Of a stretch of 50,931 bases of DNA, positions 1 through 9,410 are shown in pieces; positions within the stretch are counted from its first letter, which is position 1; every line of letters starts with the position of its first letter. The position numbers and the translations under genes are program-made. The stretch is from Cyclobacteriaceae bacterium (lineage in GTDB: Bacteria; Bacteroidota; Bacteroidia; Cytophagales; Cyclobacteriaceae). Location of the stretch: positions 1 through 50,931 of the forward strand of contig JANXYC010000063.1 in assembly GCA_025350305.1 (NCBI GenBank), written 5' to 3'. The notes under the pieces were generated by a model. It was not told where the DNA came from and did not search any database. It was given only the letters and a program-made list of their open reading frames with translations.

Positions 1-3000
1 ATTATCGGAAGTACAGGAACTTACAGGCATAATTATACCACCACTGCAGGCGTTATTTATACTGCCGGTTGGACTGCTGGTTCGACTCTTGAATTTGCGG
101 GTTATACAACAAACACTGCAACCCCCGCAGGTTTAGCCCAGACTTTTCAAAATCTAAATTGGAATTGCGCATCGCAGGCAGCAGATGTTTATTTTGATGG
201 GACGCTCACTACGGTCAGCGGAAACTTTGATGTTACAACTACAAATTCTTCATTTATTTTTGGATTAACTACAAGTGCAGCAGCCACCCTCGCAATCGGC
301 GGGAACTTGACTATTTCCTCTACAGGTTTATTGGACATGACCGGAGGAACCGGAAATTCAACCATTAATCTTCAAGGCAATCTGATGATCAACAACAATG
401 ATGGGGTGTTGAATGGAGGACCATCTGGGATCGCAACTCTGAATTTTAATGGACCCTCTGTGCAAACCTTCTCAACTGGAACAGTGCTAAGTACTGATGT
501 GAGATTTACGGTTAAAACGGGCTCAACCCTTAATCTGGGCACATCCGCAGTAACAGGCACGGGCATTTTTACCTTGGAAAGTGGGGCTACTATGAAAGTG
601 GGTTCACCCGATGGACTCGTCACCGGCACTACATTGGGGAATGTTCGAGTGAGTGGAACCCACTCATACATTGCTAGCGGAAATATCGTTTATAACGGTT
701 CGGTTGCCCAGAATCTTGGGAATGAATGGGGTGCCGGTGGTGCCCTTAATGCTGTTTCTGTCAACCTTGAAATAGCAAACTCAAGCGTAAGTGGAGTCAC
801 TAATAATATCATTGGGAGCACCAATGTTGTCGGGAATCTAACATTAACCACTGGATCGTTGAACATCGGGAACTCAACTACATTAAATATTCAAAGCATT
901 TTTGCTTCCACAAGCGGAACCATTGGAGGATCCTCCAATTCAAGCTTAACTTTTAGCGGAAGCGGAGCACTGGGCACCTTATCGTTTGCTTCCGGTACAG
1001 AATTCCTGAACAATTTAACAGTTGCAAGAACTGGCACCGTAAAGTTAGGTTCCAATCTTACTGTTTCAGGAACGATAGCACTGACGAATGGTAATTTTGA
1101 TTTTTCAGGATTTACGCTAACGATGAATGGCGGTTCGATTACTTCCTCTGCAACGGGCCTGATCAGTAACAGTACATCCAACTTGATTTTTGGCGGTTCA
1201 ACCTTCTCGGGTACAATACCTTTTTCTGGCGCTGGTAACCAGCTAAATAATTTAACATTTTCTACCCCAGGAGGGACCTTTACCTGGAACAGCTCGGTAA
1301 CAGTAAATACCGCGTTGAACTTAACTGCAGGGGCGCTTACACACACTTCCGGACTTACCATGGCGACCGGTTCTACGGTGTTTAAAGGTGGCGGATCGAT
1401 TTCGGGTTCCGTCCTCGGGGCAGTAACCAGTTATAACGTGAATTATACTGGCACGGGTTCTACCGGCCTGGAATTACCTACAACTGCTACCGCTTTGAAT
1501 AATCTGACGATAAATAGTAGTGGTACCCTTACATTGGCAACGAACAATATTACAATCAACGGAACTGCTCTTTTCTCCGGGGGTACATTTTCAGCAGGGT
1601 CTAACAACCTGTTCATGAAAGGATCTACCTGGACTATAAGTGGTGGATTGTTTTCAGCCGGAACGGGAACAGTTACATTCTCGGGTGCGACTACGGTGGC
1701 AGGAGTCGCTGCATTTAACAACGTAACAGTCACAACTGGAAATTCGTTGACCCTACCGTCAGGGACGATAAGCATTGCTGGAAACCTAGTAAATGACGGC
1801 ACCTTAACTCCGGGAACTGGAACTGTGACTTTTGCGGGGACGACGACAATTTCTGGGGCCAGCACCAGTTCATTCAATAATCTTACTATTACCGGGACAC
1901 TCACTGCCCCAGCAGGCAGTATCAACGTGGCGGGCGCCTGGACTAACAATGCTGGTACTTTCACCGCTGGGACAGGGACTGTTGTTTTCAATGGCACCTC
2001 CACCATCGGAGGTTCAACAGCAACCAACTTTAACAGCATAACAATCAGCGGCACGGGCACACTCACTTCGCCGGCCACACTCAATGTCGGGAAGGATTTT
2101 ACGAACAATGGAACGTTTAACCGTGGCACGGGTACTGTTGTCTTCAATGGCTCCGCTACGCAATCCATTTCAGGCACTTCGATAACTGATTTCAATAATA
2201 TTACCGTTTCTAATCCTGTCAGTTCTCCTGCAGTTCAAGTTCAAAGCAATCAGAACCTGAGAGGGGTATTGACACTTTCAGGTACAACTACTGCCTTCGA
2301 TGCTGACGGATCAGGCGGTACGAGCATATTTAAGTTGATGTCCTCGGCTGATAACCCTACTCAGGACGCAAGCATTGCTACATTGCCTACCGGTACTTCG
2401 GTGACAGGAAATGTAACCATGCAGCGTTACATGGCCATAGAGGGCAACGGCAATAGGATTTACCGCAATATTTCTTCCCCTGTATCCGGGGCTCCGGTCT
2501 CGCAGATCCAATCGTTTATTCCAGTAACCGGAACATTCACGGGAGCGAGCAGTTGCAGCGGCTGCAGTACATCCCAGTCGATGTTCTCCTATGATGAAAC
2601 AGTTATTACGGGGGACCTGAACAGCGGATACAACAATTTTCCGGTTGCTGCTAATTCTGAAACCTTTGCAGCCGGACGCGGATATGCGATCTACGTTAGG
2701 GGCGATATTGCGCCAGTATCCACTGCTCTATCGGCTCTGTGGGAACTAAGAGGACCAATTAATGCAGGCTCTACCTCCTTGCCTGTGAGTTTCACCGCTT
2801 CCGGAACTTTGGCGAATGACGGTTGGAACCTGGTGGGTAATCCATACCCGGCTACAATTGATTGGGACGCCGCTGGATGGACTAAAACCAATGTCAACAA
2901 TGCAACTTATATGCGTGATAATGGTTTGGCATCGCCCGTTTACGCTACGTATATCGGAGGTGTTGGAGCCAATGGCGGATCGCGATATATCGCCGCAGGT

Positions 3001-4242
3001 CAGGCTTTCTTTGTTAAAAGTGACTTATCCCTCCCTGCGTTAACAGCAACGGAGACAGTTAAGGTTGGAGGTACACAGACCACCTTTTTCAGACAAGCGA
3101 CAATCCCGGATATGATCAGGATTACCTTGCGACAGGGAAATGTAGCTGATGAATCGGTTATTCGGTTCACCAGCGCGGCGACATCCAAATTTGACCCTCA
3201 ATGGGATGCCTACAAGCTAAAAAACCCGGTAGCATTTAATATTTCCTCCTTCACCTCTGACAATAAAAAGCTGGCCATTAATGCAATGCCCCTAATGCAG
3301 TCTTGCCTGGCGGTGATCAAAATGGATGTCAGCAACGTTACTGCGGGTTCATTCCTCATTGATTTTTCCGAGTTTGACTCGTTCATCAACACCGACACCA
3401 AAATTTCATTTTTTGATTCATTTGCGAAGCAAACTATTGATGTTCGTCAAAATAGTTCTTACTCGTTCGTAGTTACCACTGATACTGCAACTTTCGGCAG
3501 CAATCGATTCTCGTTGACAATTGGTGAGGGCTTGGCTTCCATCACCGCTCTGGGCAAGTCGAGCTGCAGCAAAGGGACTGTGACCATCAATGCCAGCGGG
3601 GCAACTGAAGGAAATTATCGCTGGTATGAAAACGCTACGATCGGATCATCCATCGCAGGAGCAACGGGCTCCGCTTACACGACTCCAATAATTGACAAGA
3701 CCACGACCTATTATGTGGCGCCCGCCAACGCAAGCGGCTGCGTCGGTCAGCGAATTCCGGTCGTGGCAACTGTCACATCCCTGGATCCCGTTGTGATTAC
3801 TGAGGTTGGTTCAGCGTTGAAGTCCAGCTATGCTCAAGGAAATCAGTGGTACTTCAATGGTAAACTGATTCCGGGTGCTACGAATCAGACTATTGAACCG
3901 AAGCAGTCTGGAGCTTATCTCGTCCAAATCACGTCTGCGAACTGCATTACGTTTGCTGAGCGGGAATTTGTAATCACGGGCCTTGAAGATGATCTTCCAT
4001 CACATATTACGATCTACCCCAATCCAACCAGTGGTAGTATTTCAGTAGCGGTTAAATCGTCCAATGAAGTGAACGCCAGATTGATTTCGTTGATGGGCAT
4101 TACCATCCATGATAAATTATTGGAAGGAACTTCCGTTAAGCGAGGATCATTCAATTTAGAAGAGCAATCTGAGGGTATGTATATATTGATTGTTCAGGAT
4201 GGTGGTCAATTGTACAAAACCAGAATCATTAAGAAACGATGA
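1..4242 (+). CDS. T9SS-secreted repeat adhesin-like protein, 5' end missing
   Basis: The frame is open from base 1, so the gene starts outside the window; 1413 residues are visible. Most of the protein is Gly/Thr/Ser/Asn-rich beta-strand repeat of the beta-helix adhesin kind, with FNNLTI and GTGTV words recurring. Then comes a globular part with cysteines near bases 2550-2570 and an Ig-like segment (bases about 3550-3770, words RWYENA and TTTYYV) like those in Cytophaga surface proteins. The last about 80 residues are a type A T9SS sorting domain: IYPNPTSG, then LISLMG, ending GMYILIVQDGG and a basic tail. Inferred role: secretion across the outer membrane by T9SS and attachment to the cell surface; the ligand is unknown. 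Its stop overlaps the next start by 4 bp, implying coupled translation. Confidence 0.88.
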   Translation: MIGSTGTYRHNYTTTAGVIYTAGWTAGSTLEFAGYTTNTATPAGLAQTFQNLNWNCASQAADVYFDGTLTTVSGNFDVTTTNSSFIFGLTTSAAATLAIGGNLTISSTGLLDMTGGTGNSTINLQGNLMINNNDGVLNGGPSGIATLNFNGPSVQTFSTGTVLSTDVRFTVKTGSTLNLGTSAVTGTGIFTLESGATMKVGSPDGLVTGTTLGNVRVSGTHSYIASGNIVYNGSVAQNLGNEWGAGGALNAVSVNLEIANSSVSGVTNNIIGSTNVVGNLTLTTGSLNIGNSTTLNIQSIFASTSGTIGGSSNSSLTFSGSGALGTLSFASGTEFLNNLTVARTGTVKLGSNLTVSGTIALTNGNFDFSGFTLTMNGGSITSSATGLISNSTSNLIFGGSTFSGTIPFSGAGNQLNNLTFSTPGGTFTWNSSVTVNTALNLTAGALTHTSGLTMATGSTVFKGGGSISGSVLGAVTSYNVNYTGTGSTGLELPTTATALNNLTINSSGTLTLATNNITINGTALFSGGTFSAGSNNLFMKGSTWTISGGLFSAGTGTVTFSGATTVAGVAAFNNVTVTTGNSLTLPSGTISIAGNLVNDGTLTPGTGTVTFAGTTTISGASTSSFNNLTITGTLTAPAGSINVAGAWTNNAGTFTAGTGTVVFNGTSTIGGSTATNFNSITISGTGTLTSPATLNVGKDFTNNGTFNRGTGTVVFNGSATQSISGTSITDFNNITVSNPVSSPAVQVQSNQNLRGVLTLSGTTTAFDADGSGGTSIFKLMSSADNPTQDASIATLPTGTSVTGNVTMQRYMAIEGNGNRIYRNISSPVSGAPVSQIQSFIPVTGTFTGASSCSGCSTSQSMFSYDETVITGDLNSGYNNFPVAANSETFAAGRGYAIYVRGDIAPVSTALSALWELRGPINAGSTSLPVSFTASGTLANDGWNLVGNPYPATIDWDAAGWTKTNVNNATYMRDNGLASPVYATYIGGVGANGGSRYIAAGQAFFVKSDLSLPALTATETVKVGGTQTTFFRQATIPDMIRITLRQGNVADESVIRFTSAATSKFDPQWDAYKLKNPVAFNISSFTSDNKKLAINAMPLMQSCLAVIKMDVSNVTAGSFLIDFSEFDSFINTDTKISFFDSFAKQTIDVRQNSSYSFVVTTDTATFGSNRFSLTIGEGLASITALGKSSCSKGTVTINASGATEGNYRWYENATIGSSIAGATGSAYTTPIIDKTTTYYVAPANASGCVGQRIPVVATVTSLDPVVITEVGSALKSSYAQGNQWYFNGKLIPGATNQTIEPKQSGAYLVQITSANCITFAEREFVITGLEDDLPSHITIYPNPTSGSISVAVKSSNEVNARLISLMGITIHDKLLEGTSVKRGSFNLEEQSEGMYILIVQDGGQLYKTRIIKKR
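1660..2280 (+). repeat. In-gene tandem repeats of 51-52 codons
   Basis: Inside the adhesin gene, four units each begin with GTGTV(T/V)F, at bases 1660, 1813, 1969 and 2125, giving periods of 51, 52 and 52 codons. Each unit runs from this word through FN(N/S)(V/L/I)T(V/I) to a final NxGTF-type turn. More diverged units precede them. Periodicity of this kind fits a solenoid or beta-helix stalk and would allow copy-number change by recombination. Confidence 0.75.
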
Positions 4243-4433
4243 GATTTATTACTACCCCACTTTTGATCCTTATCCTTATTTTACTCCCGCTGCTGGGAGT
4301 TTCTCAACCGGGTGACCCAGGAGGCAATCCGGATGTTCCTATCACAGGAATCGAATTCTTATTGGGTGGAGGTGCCCTTTTGGGTATACGCAAAATCATC
4401 GCGAACATTAATTCCAGAAAAGATAAATTGTGA
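4239..4433 (+). CDS. PID-CTERM-like sorting-domain mini-protein
   Basis: This 64-residue protein has an N-terminal hydrophobic signal (LLILILILLPLLGVSQ, residues about 8-23), then an acidic Gly/Pro linker (PGDPGGNPDVP), then PITGIEFLLGGGALLGIRKI, a hydrophobic segment followed by a basic tail (NSRKDKL). The layout matches the short Bacteroidota proteins annotated as PID-CTERM protein-sorting-domain proteins: signal peptide, P-I-x-G motif, transmembrane segment, basic end. The usual Asp of PID is Thr here. Almost no mature domain lies between the two signals. The start codon overlaps the adhesin stop (ATGA) and the stop overlaps the next start (GTGA), so all three genes look translationally coupled. 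The function is unknown; membrane location is inferred. The family assignment is from memory of the motif, not a search. Confidence 0.7.
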   Translation: MRFITTPLLILILILLPLLGVSQPGDPGGNPDVPITGIEFLLGGGALLGIRKIIANINSRKDKL

Positions 4434-6331
4434 AATGGTGGATTAAGCTGGTTCGAAACCTCAGAATCTTGCCAAGGTGGGTGATTATCTTCATCGACCT
4501 TTTTTTTATTTCTTTCTCGGCATTTCTCGGCTACCTCCTCCGTTTTAATTTTTCGCTCGAAGATCTTTCTCACTATCGGTTTGAAGAGGGGGTACTTTTA
4601 TATGCCGTGTGCGGCTTTGTTTCTATTCTAATAACCGGCAGCTACCGCGGCATCATCCGCTACACCGGACTTCAGGACGGGGTCCGGATATTTTACATGG
4701 TGGTGCTCAATCTTTTATTGGTGATCGCCATCAATATTTTCTTTGGTTCGAATGGCCTGGGTAATGTTGTACCCTACTCGGTCGTCTTAATCAGCCTCCT
4801 TTCGTCTTTTCTGTTTCTATTCAACTACCGGCTCCTGGTCAAGTACATATTTTCGTTCTATAAAGATCACTTGCTGAAACAAACACGTGTGTTGATTTTT
4901 GGCGCTGGACAAACCGGCATCATCACCCGCCACGTAGTTGACTCTTCGTTAAGGATGAGAATTATGGGATTTCTGGAGGATGATCCTGACAAGATCGGAA
5001 AAGTAATGGATGGCGTCAGAATTTACAGTGCCCGGAAACCAGATCTGGAAAGTCTGCTGAATGAAAATGCGTTTGACGAATTGATCATTGCCACGAAAAA
5101 CGTAACCCTGGAACGCAGAAATGAATTGGTGGACAGTTGCATCCAGCATCAGGTACGGGTGAGAGTCATACCACCCATCGATAAGTGGGCCAAAGGTGAA
5201 CTGAGCTTTAATCAAATTAAGGAAATAAATATTGAAGACCTTCTTGGGAGAGAATCCATACGGTTAAACAAAGAGAATGTTGAAAAAGACTTAAAGGGGA
5301 AACGCATCTGCATTACGGGGGCAGCCGGCTCGATTGGAAAGGAATTGGTCCGACAAGTAATTCTGCACCATCCGGAATGCATTATCGCCATTGACCAGGC
5401 AGAATCAGCCCTGTATGAACTGGAACGCGAATTAATAACAATCGACACCAAGGTTAAAGTAATTACTTACCTGGCTGACATTACCAATCGGGAAAGGATC
5501 TCCGCAATTTTCAAAGAACAAAAGCCAGACCTTGTCTATCATGCTGCCGCGTATAAGCACGTTCCCATGATGGAAAGTAATCCATCGGAAGCAGTAGTGT
5601 GCAATATTTTGGGTACAAAGATACTGGCGGACATCTCCGTTGAGAATCGTGTCAAAAAATTCGTGATGATTTCGACGGATAAGGCAGTTAACCCCACCAA
5701 TGTTATGGGCTGTTCGAAGCGAATAGCGGAGATATACGTTCAATCCCTCAATAATTATTTGGGTGGAAAAGAAGCAGTGCAAACCGCGTTCGTCACTACC
5801 CGGTTTGGAAATGTGCTTGGCTCCAACGGATCCGTGATCCCCTTGTTCAAGAAGCAAATCGAATACGGAGGACCTGTTACTGTAACGCACCCCGACATCA
5901 CCCGTTTCTTCATGACCATACCAGAGGCATGCCAGCTGGTCCTGGAAGCGGGTACCATGGGCAGGGGAGGTGAGATCTTTATTTTCGATATGGGTAAATC
6001 GATCAGGATCCTGGACCTGGCAAAGAAGATGATTTGGTTGTCAGGCCTTGAACCTGACCGCGATATTGAAATTCATTTCACGGGTTTACGGGAAGGGGAG
6101 AAGCTATTTGAAGAGCTTCTATCGAACGAAGAAAATACAATCCCAACCCATCACGAGAAAATATTGATAGCCAAGGTACAGGAGTATTCCTATGAGGAGA
6201 TGAATAAGTATGTTGAACTGTTTATCGACCTTGTCAATGACAGGAATGAGTTAAAAATGGTAGCCTTAATGAAGGAACTGGTTCCGGAATATAAAAGTAA
6301 CTATTCACGTTACGAAATACTTGATCACTGA
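4430..6331 (+). CDS. Membrane-bound nucleoside-diphosphate-sugar 4,6-dehydratase (PglF/WbpM/CapD family)
   Basis: 633 residues, the usual length for the large membrane-bound members. About four transmembrane helices (residues about 17-39, 54-70, 88-105, 112-135) precede a first Rossmann domain with GAGQTG at 158-163 and a second SDR domain with TGAAGSIG at 296-303. The catalytic segment ISTDKAVNPTNVMGCSKR has Met426 where ordinary SDRs have Tyr, with Lys430 four residues on; this M-x3-K form is characteristic of the PglF/WbpM inverting and non-inverting dehydratases. Expected reaction: C4,C6-dehydration of a UDP-N-acetylhexosamine, the first step to di-N-acetylated or deoxy sugars for surface glycans or protein glycosylation. 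It starts at GTG 4430, overlapping the previous stop. Substrate not determined. Confidence 0.9.
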   Translation: MKWWIKLVRNLRILPRWVIIFIDLFFISFSAFLGYLLRFNFSLEDLSHYRFEEGVLLYAVCGFVSILITGSYRGIIRYTGLQDGVRIFYMVVLNLLLVIAINIFFGSNGLGNVVPYSVVLISLLSSFLFLFNYRLLVKYIFSFYKDHLLKQTRVLIFGAGQTGIITRHVVDSSLRMRIMGFLEDDPDKIGKVMDGVRIYSARKPDLESLLNENAFDELIIATKNVTLERRNELVDSCIQHQVRVRVIPPIDKWAKGELSFNQIKEINIEDLLGRESIRLNKENVEKDLKGKRICITGAAGSIGKELVRQVILHHPECIIAIDQAESALYELERELITIDTKVKVITYLADITNRERISAIFKEQKPDLVYHAAAYKHVPMMESNPSEAVVCNILGTKILADISVENRVKKFVMISTDKAVNPTNVMGCSKRIAEIYVQSLNNYLGGKEAVQTAFVTTRFGNVLGSNGSVIPLFKKQIEYGGPVTVTHPDITRFFMTIPEACQLVLEAGTMGRGGEIFIFDMGKSIRILDLAKKMIWLSGLEPDRDIEIHFTGLREGEKLFEELLSNEENTIPTHHEKILIAKVQEYSYEEMNKYVELFIDLVNDRNELKMVALMKELVPEYKSNYSRYEILDH

Positions 6332-6338
6332 TGACTGA

Positions 6339-7232
6339 TCACTTTCTCAATCCCCCGCGCTTGTTGTAGCGATAAAAGGCTTTGCGCTTGGATTTAAATG
6401 TTTTCTGTCCACGATCGCCTTGAAAAAAATTCACCGGCAGGTAATATTCAAGTTTAACACTGTACAACATGTAGGCATCATAGGTTTTGGGATTGCCCCG
6501 GATAGCCCCCTCTGGTTTAGGAGCCAGGCCAACTTCTGGCCTTCTGTCTGAAAGTGCGTAGGCCAGCGCGTTTGGAAATTTGGAGACATCATGATGAACT
6601 GTACTTACGTCATCAAGGTAATCGGTAAATGTTTTACGGAAGCCACCCTCAAAACTTAGATTTGTAAATGGCCCAAGTTTGAAGCGTACGCCAATACCCA
6701 TCGGTATGACTGGCGTTATAAGGCTATAGTTTACTAATTCGGTATGTTGTGGCGCCAATTGATATTTTTTTCCCTGGTACATGGTTGTTGGATTAAAATA
6801 CAACAAACCAATTCCGGCAAAACCATATACGTTAAAAGCTGGACGCTGATAAAAACTTCTCCCTTGTGGAAATAAATTATAGATTCCTACAGCACTAATC
6901 TCAAAATCGTTTTCGCTGAATGAAAGATTTCTACCTCTTCTGCCGCTCTCTACGGAGGCCTTAGCGTCATCTCCCGATAATTGAAACCAGGAAACCTCCG
7001 TGCGAACAGCAATGCGGCTCGTTAAATAATACTGAAATCCTGCATGAAAGTTTGGGTTCGCCTGGAGGTAATCCCCGTTATTAGACAACTCGCCAAAGTA
7101 AGATGAGGTACCGGTACCAACAGTTAGTATAAGCGAGCGGCTTCTGCGCATAGCAAAGAAGCTTTGGGCGGTTGCCAAATTGGAAGCTAAAAGTCCTACA
7201 ACCAAGCCCACCAAGACACTTTTCTTCATCAA
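6339..7232 (-). CDS. DUF6089-type outer-membrane beta-barrel protein
   Basis: 297 residues with a signal peptide (MKKSVLVGLVVGLLASNLATA, cleavage near AQS). The body has alternating aromatic strands and Gly-rich turns: VGTGTSSYFGELSN near residue 38, then YLTSRIAVRTEVSWFQLSG, YGFAGIGLLYFNP and VPIP-like strands, consistent with a small outer-membrane barrel. The order (GxGxSxYxGDL-like start, then VYGFAGIGL) resembles the DUF6089 family common in Bacteroidota. The function of this family is not known to me. The gene converges with the dehydratase (7 bp between stops). Met1 or Met2 could be the start. Confidence 0.75.
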   Translation of the reverse strand: MMKKSVLVGLVVGLLASNLATAQSFFAMRRSRSLILTVGTGTSSYFGELSNNGDYLQANPNFHAGFQYYLTSRIAVRTEVSWFQLSGDDAKASVESGRRGRNLSFSENDFEISAVGIYNLFPQGRSFYQRPAFNVYGFAGIGLLYFNPTTMYQGKKYQLAPQHTELVNYSLITPVIPMGIGVRFKLGPFTNLSFEGGFRKTFTDYLDDVSTVHHDVSKFPNALAYALSDRRPEVGLAPKPEGAIRGNPKTYDAYMLYSVKLEYYLPVNFFQGDRGQKTFKSKRKAFYRYNKRGGLRK

Positions 7233-7351
7233 AAAGCCATTATTTGTAGCAATTTATAAAAATTACGCCAAGAAGGAAACCGGGGTGAATTTCAAAATTG
7301 TCCCAGCCGACTAAAATTTATTTGGGGTGGGTTTGAATTGTCCCTGCCTAA

Positions 7352-7383
7352 AATTGCCCACTGCCTAAAGGCAGTGGGCAATT
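7352..7383 (-). terminator. Perfect 14-bp hairpin downstream of sucC
   Basis: AATTGCCCACTGCC (7352-7365) and GGCAGTGGGCAATT (7370-7383) are exact reverse complements with a TAAA loop. The hairpin lies 17 bp past the sucC stop on the minus strand and is followed there by a short T run only, so a terminator or mRNA-end-stabilising role is likely but not certain. The word CTGCCTA recurs just upstream (7343-7350) and near 15840. Confidence 0.6.
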
Positions 7384-7400
7384 GCACAGGAAACATCAAA

Positions 7401-8612
7401 TCAGGCTAAAACCTCTTTGATTTTCTGAGCGGCATCTTTCAAGAGAATGGCGGAAAATACTTTCAGCCCCGATTGCTGGATGATTTTGGCCCCTTCTTCA
7501 GCATTTGTACCCTGTAGGCGCACAATAATGGGCACAGGAATGTTACCCACTTTTTTGTAAGCCTCTACTACGCCGCTGGCAACGCGGTCGCAGCGCACAA
7601 TACCTCCGAAGATATTAATCAGGATCGCCTTTACATTGGGATCTTTTAAAATGATTCTGAAGCCGGCTTCTACGGTTTCTGCATTGGCACCACCACCCAC
7701 GTCAAGGAAATTGGCGGGCTCCCCACCTGAGATTTTTATAATATCCATCGTCGCCATCGCTAGCCCGGCACCATTAACCATACAGCCTACGTTTCCATCC
7801 AGCTTCACATAATTGAGTCCGGATTTACCAGCCTCCACCTCGAGTGGATCTTCCTCCGTAACGTCACGAAGCTCTGCCAGATCTTTATGCCTGTAAAGAG
7901 CATTATCGTCCAGATTGACTTTGCCATCGACTGCAATGATCTTATTGTCAGAAGTCTTAAGAACGGGATTGATCTCAAACATCGAGGCGTCGGAACTCAT
8001 GTAGGCGGTGTACAACGCGTTGATAAACTTGATCATCTCTTTAAAGGCATTTCCTTCAAGTCCTAAAGCAAAGGCGATCTTCCTGGCTTGGAAGGGTTGA
8101 ATGCCAATGCCAGGCTCTACCCACTCTTTGATAATCTTTTCGGGCGTCACAGCCGCCACATCCTCGATGTTCATTCCTCCTTCGGTGGAGGCCATGATCA
8201 CCGGTTTACTCTTTGATCGGTCCAGCAAGATGCTGATATAATATTCCTTCGGTTCCGACTCACCAGGATAATAAACATCTTGCGCAATCAACACCTTGTT
8301 AACTTTCTTTCCGGCCGGTCCCGTCTGATGTGTTACCAGTGTGCCGCCTAAAATTGCCTTTGACTTTTCAAATACCTCATCTACACTTTTTGCCAGGACA
8401 ACTCCTTTGGATCCAGTCTCTTTAACAGTACCTTTCCCACGTCCGCCGGCATGTATCTGTGCCTTCACGACAAACCATTTAGTGCCAGTTTCAGCTTGCA
8501 ATTCTTTTGCTGCCGCTACCGCCCGGTCGGGGGTGTCGGCCACAATGCCGAGTTGGATTGCCACTCCATACTTTTTAAGAAGATCTTTTGCCTGGTATTC
8601 GTGGATATTCAT
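7401..8612 (-). CDS. sucC: Succinyl-CoA synthetase beta subunit (ADP-forming)
   Basis: Catalyses, with the alpha subunit SucD, succinyl-CoA + ADP + Pi to succinate + CoA + ATP in the citric acid cycle. From the chosen start (MNIHEYQAK, the classic family N-terminus) it is 403 residues, close to the usual 390-400. An ATP-grasp domain carries [14 protein letters not shown] near residue 50. The C-terminal CoA-ligase domain carries FLDVGGGA and [10 protein letters not shown]. An in-frame Met seven codons upstream exists but leads with a non-conserved extension. sucD is not adjacent, which is seen in other Bacteroidota. The gene is divergent from the ABC ATPase with about 59 bp between starts. Confidence 0.96.
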   Translation of the reverse strand: MNIHEYQAKDLLKKYGVAIQLGIVADTPDRAVAAAKELQAETGTKWFVVKAQIHAGGRGKGTVKETGSKGVVLAKSVDEVFEKSKAILGGTLVTHQTGPAGKKVNKVLIAQDVYYPGESEPKEYYISILLDRSKSKPVIMASTEGGMNIEDVAAVTPEKIIKEWVEPGIGIQPFQARKIAFALGLEGNAFKEMIKFINALYTAYMSSDASMFEINPVLKTSDNKIIAVDGKVNLDDNALYRHKDLAELRDVTEEDPLEVEAGKSGLNYVKLDGNVGCMVNGAGLAMATMDIIKISGGEPANFLDVGGGANAETVEAGFRIILKDPNVKAILINIFGGIVRCDRVASGVVEAYKKVGNIPVPIIVRLQGTNAEEGAKIIQQSGLKVFSAILLKDAAQKIKEVLA

Positions 8613-8671
8613 AGAACTAAGTTTTGCAAGCAAGCTACTTTTTTTAAACCTTTATTTCAAGAAATTACAGT

Positions 8672-9325
8672 ATGCTGGAAGCGATCGGTATTGAGAAGTC
8701 ATACGGAGCCTTAAAAGTCCTCAAAGGAGTGGACCTGTCGGTAAAACAGGGGGAAGTGGTGTCAATTGTAGGGGCTTCGGGTGCTGGCAAAAGTACCCTG
8801 CTTCATATGTTGGGCACGCTGGATACACCCGATAAGGGAAGCATATCTGTGAAGGGGCAGGATATTTTTTCTCAACGACCGAATGAATTAGCTTCTTTCC
8901 GAAACCGTCATATCGGATTCGTCTTTCAGTTTCACAACCTCCTGCCTGAATTCTCTGCCGTGGAGAATGTGATGATCCCCGGATTGCTGTCGGGCCGGAA
9001 GGAGGTTGACGTGCGATCTACCGCTGAACAGTTGCTCCAGGATTTGGGACTCCGGGAGCGCCTGCATCACAAGCCTTCAGAAATGTCGGGAGGAGAGCAG
9101 CAGCGGACAGCGGTGGCCCGCGCGCTGATCAACTCACCTGACTTGATACTTGCCGATGAACCCAGTGGGAATCTTGATTCTAAAAATGCGAAAGAGCTGC
9201 ATGAACTTTTTTTCAATCTTCGCGAAAAATTAAGACAGACGTTTATCATTGTCACCCACAATCAGGAATTTGCCAACATGGCCGACCGAAAGCTGGAGAT
9301 GCGGGATGGGATTATGGTGGGGTGA
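8672..9325 (+). CDS. ABC transporter ATP-binding protein, LolD/MacB type
   Basis: 217 residues, typical for a stand-alone LolD-type ATPase. Walker A GASGAGKST at residues 34-42, Q-loop FQFHNLLPEF near 85-94, signature MSGGEQQR at 138-145, Walker B LILADEPSGNLD at about 158-169 and H-loop His196 are all present, so it should hydrolyse ATP. The SGNLD form and the FxFHxLLPE Q-loop are typical of the LolD/MacB/FtsE group, which power lipoprotein release or envelope mechanotransmission rather than solute import. No permease lies next to it, so the partner must be elsewhere. A repeat-rich spacer follows. Confidence 0.85.
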   Translation: MLEAIGIEKSYGALKVLKGVDLSVKQGEVVSIVGASGAGKSTLLHMLGTLDTPDKGSISVKGQDIFSQRPNELASFRNRHIGFVFQFHNLLPEFSAVENVMIPGLLSGRKEVDVRSTAEQLLQDLGLRERLHHKPSEMSGGEQQRTAVARALINSPDLILADEPSGNLDSKNAKELHELFFNLREKLRQTFIIVTHNQEFANMADRKLEMRDGIMVG

Positions 9326-9410
9326 GGTAGGTGTTGGGTCTTGGCTAAGTCCAGCTAACACCCAATCCCTTCGACAACTTTATGAGCTGTTCTCCAGTCT
9401 CCGATATCCC

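Noticed and set aside
1443..2195. 250-codon minus-strand frame inside the adhesin gene
   Set aside because: Val/Pro-rich mirror image of the Thr/Gly/Asn repeats on the plus strand; not an independent gene.
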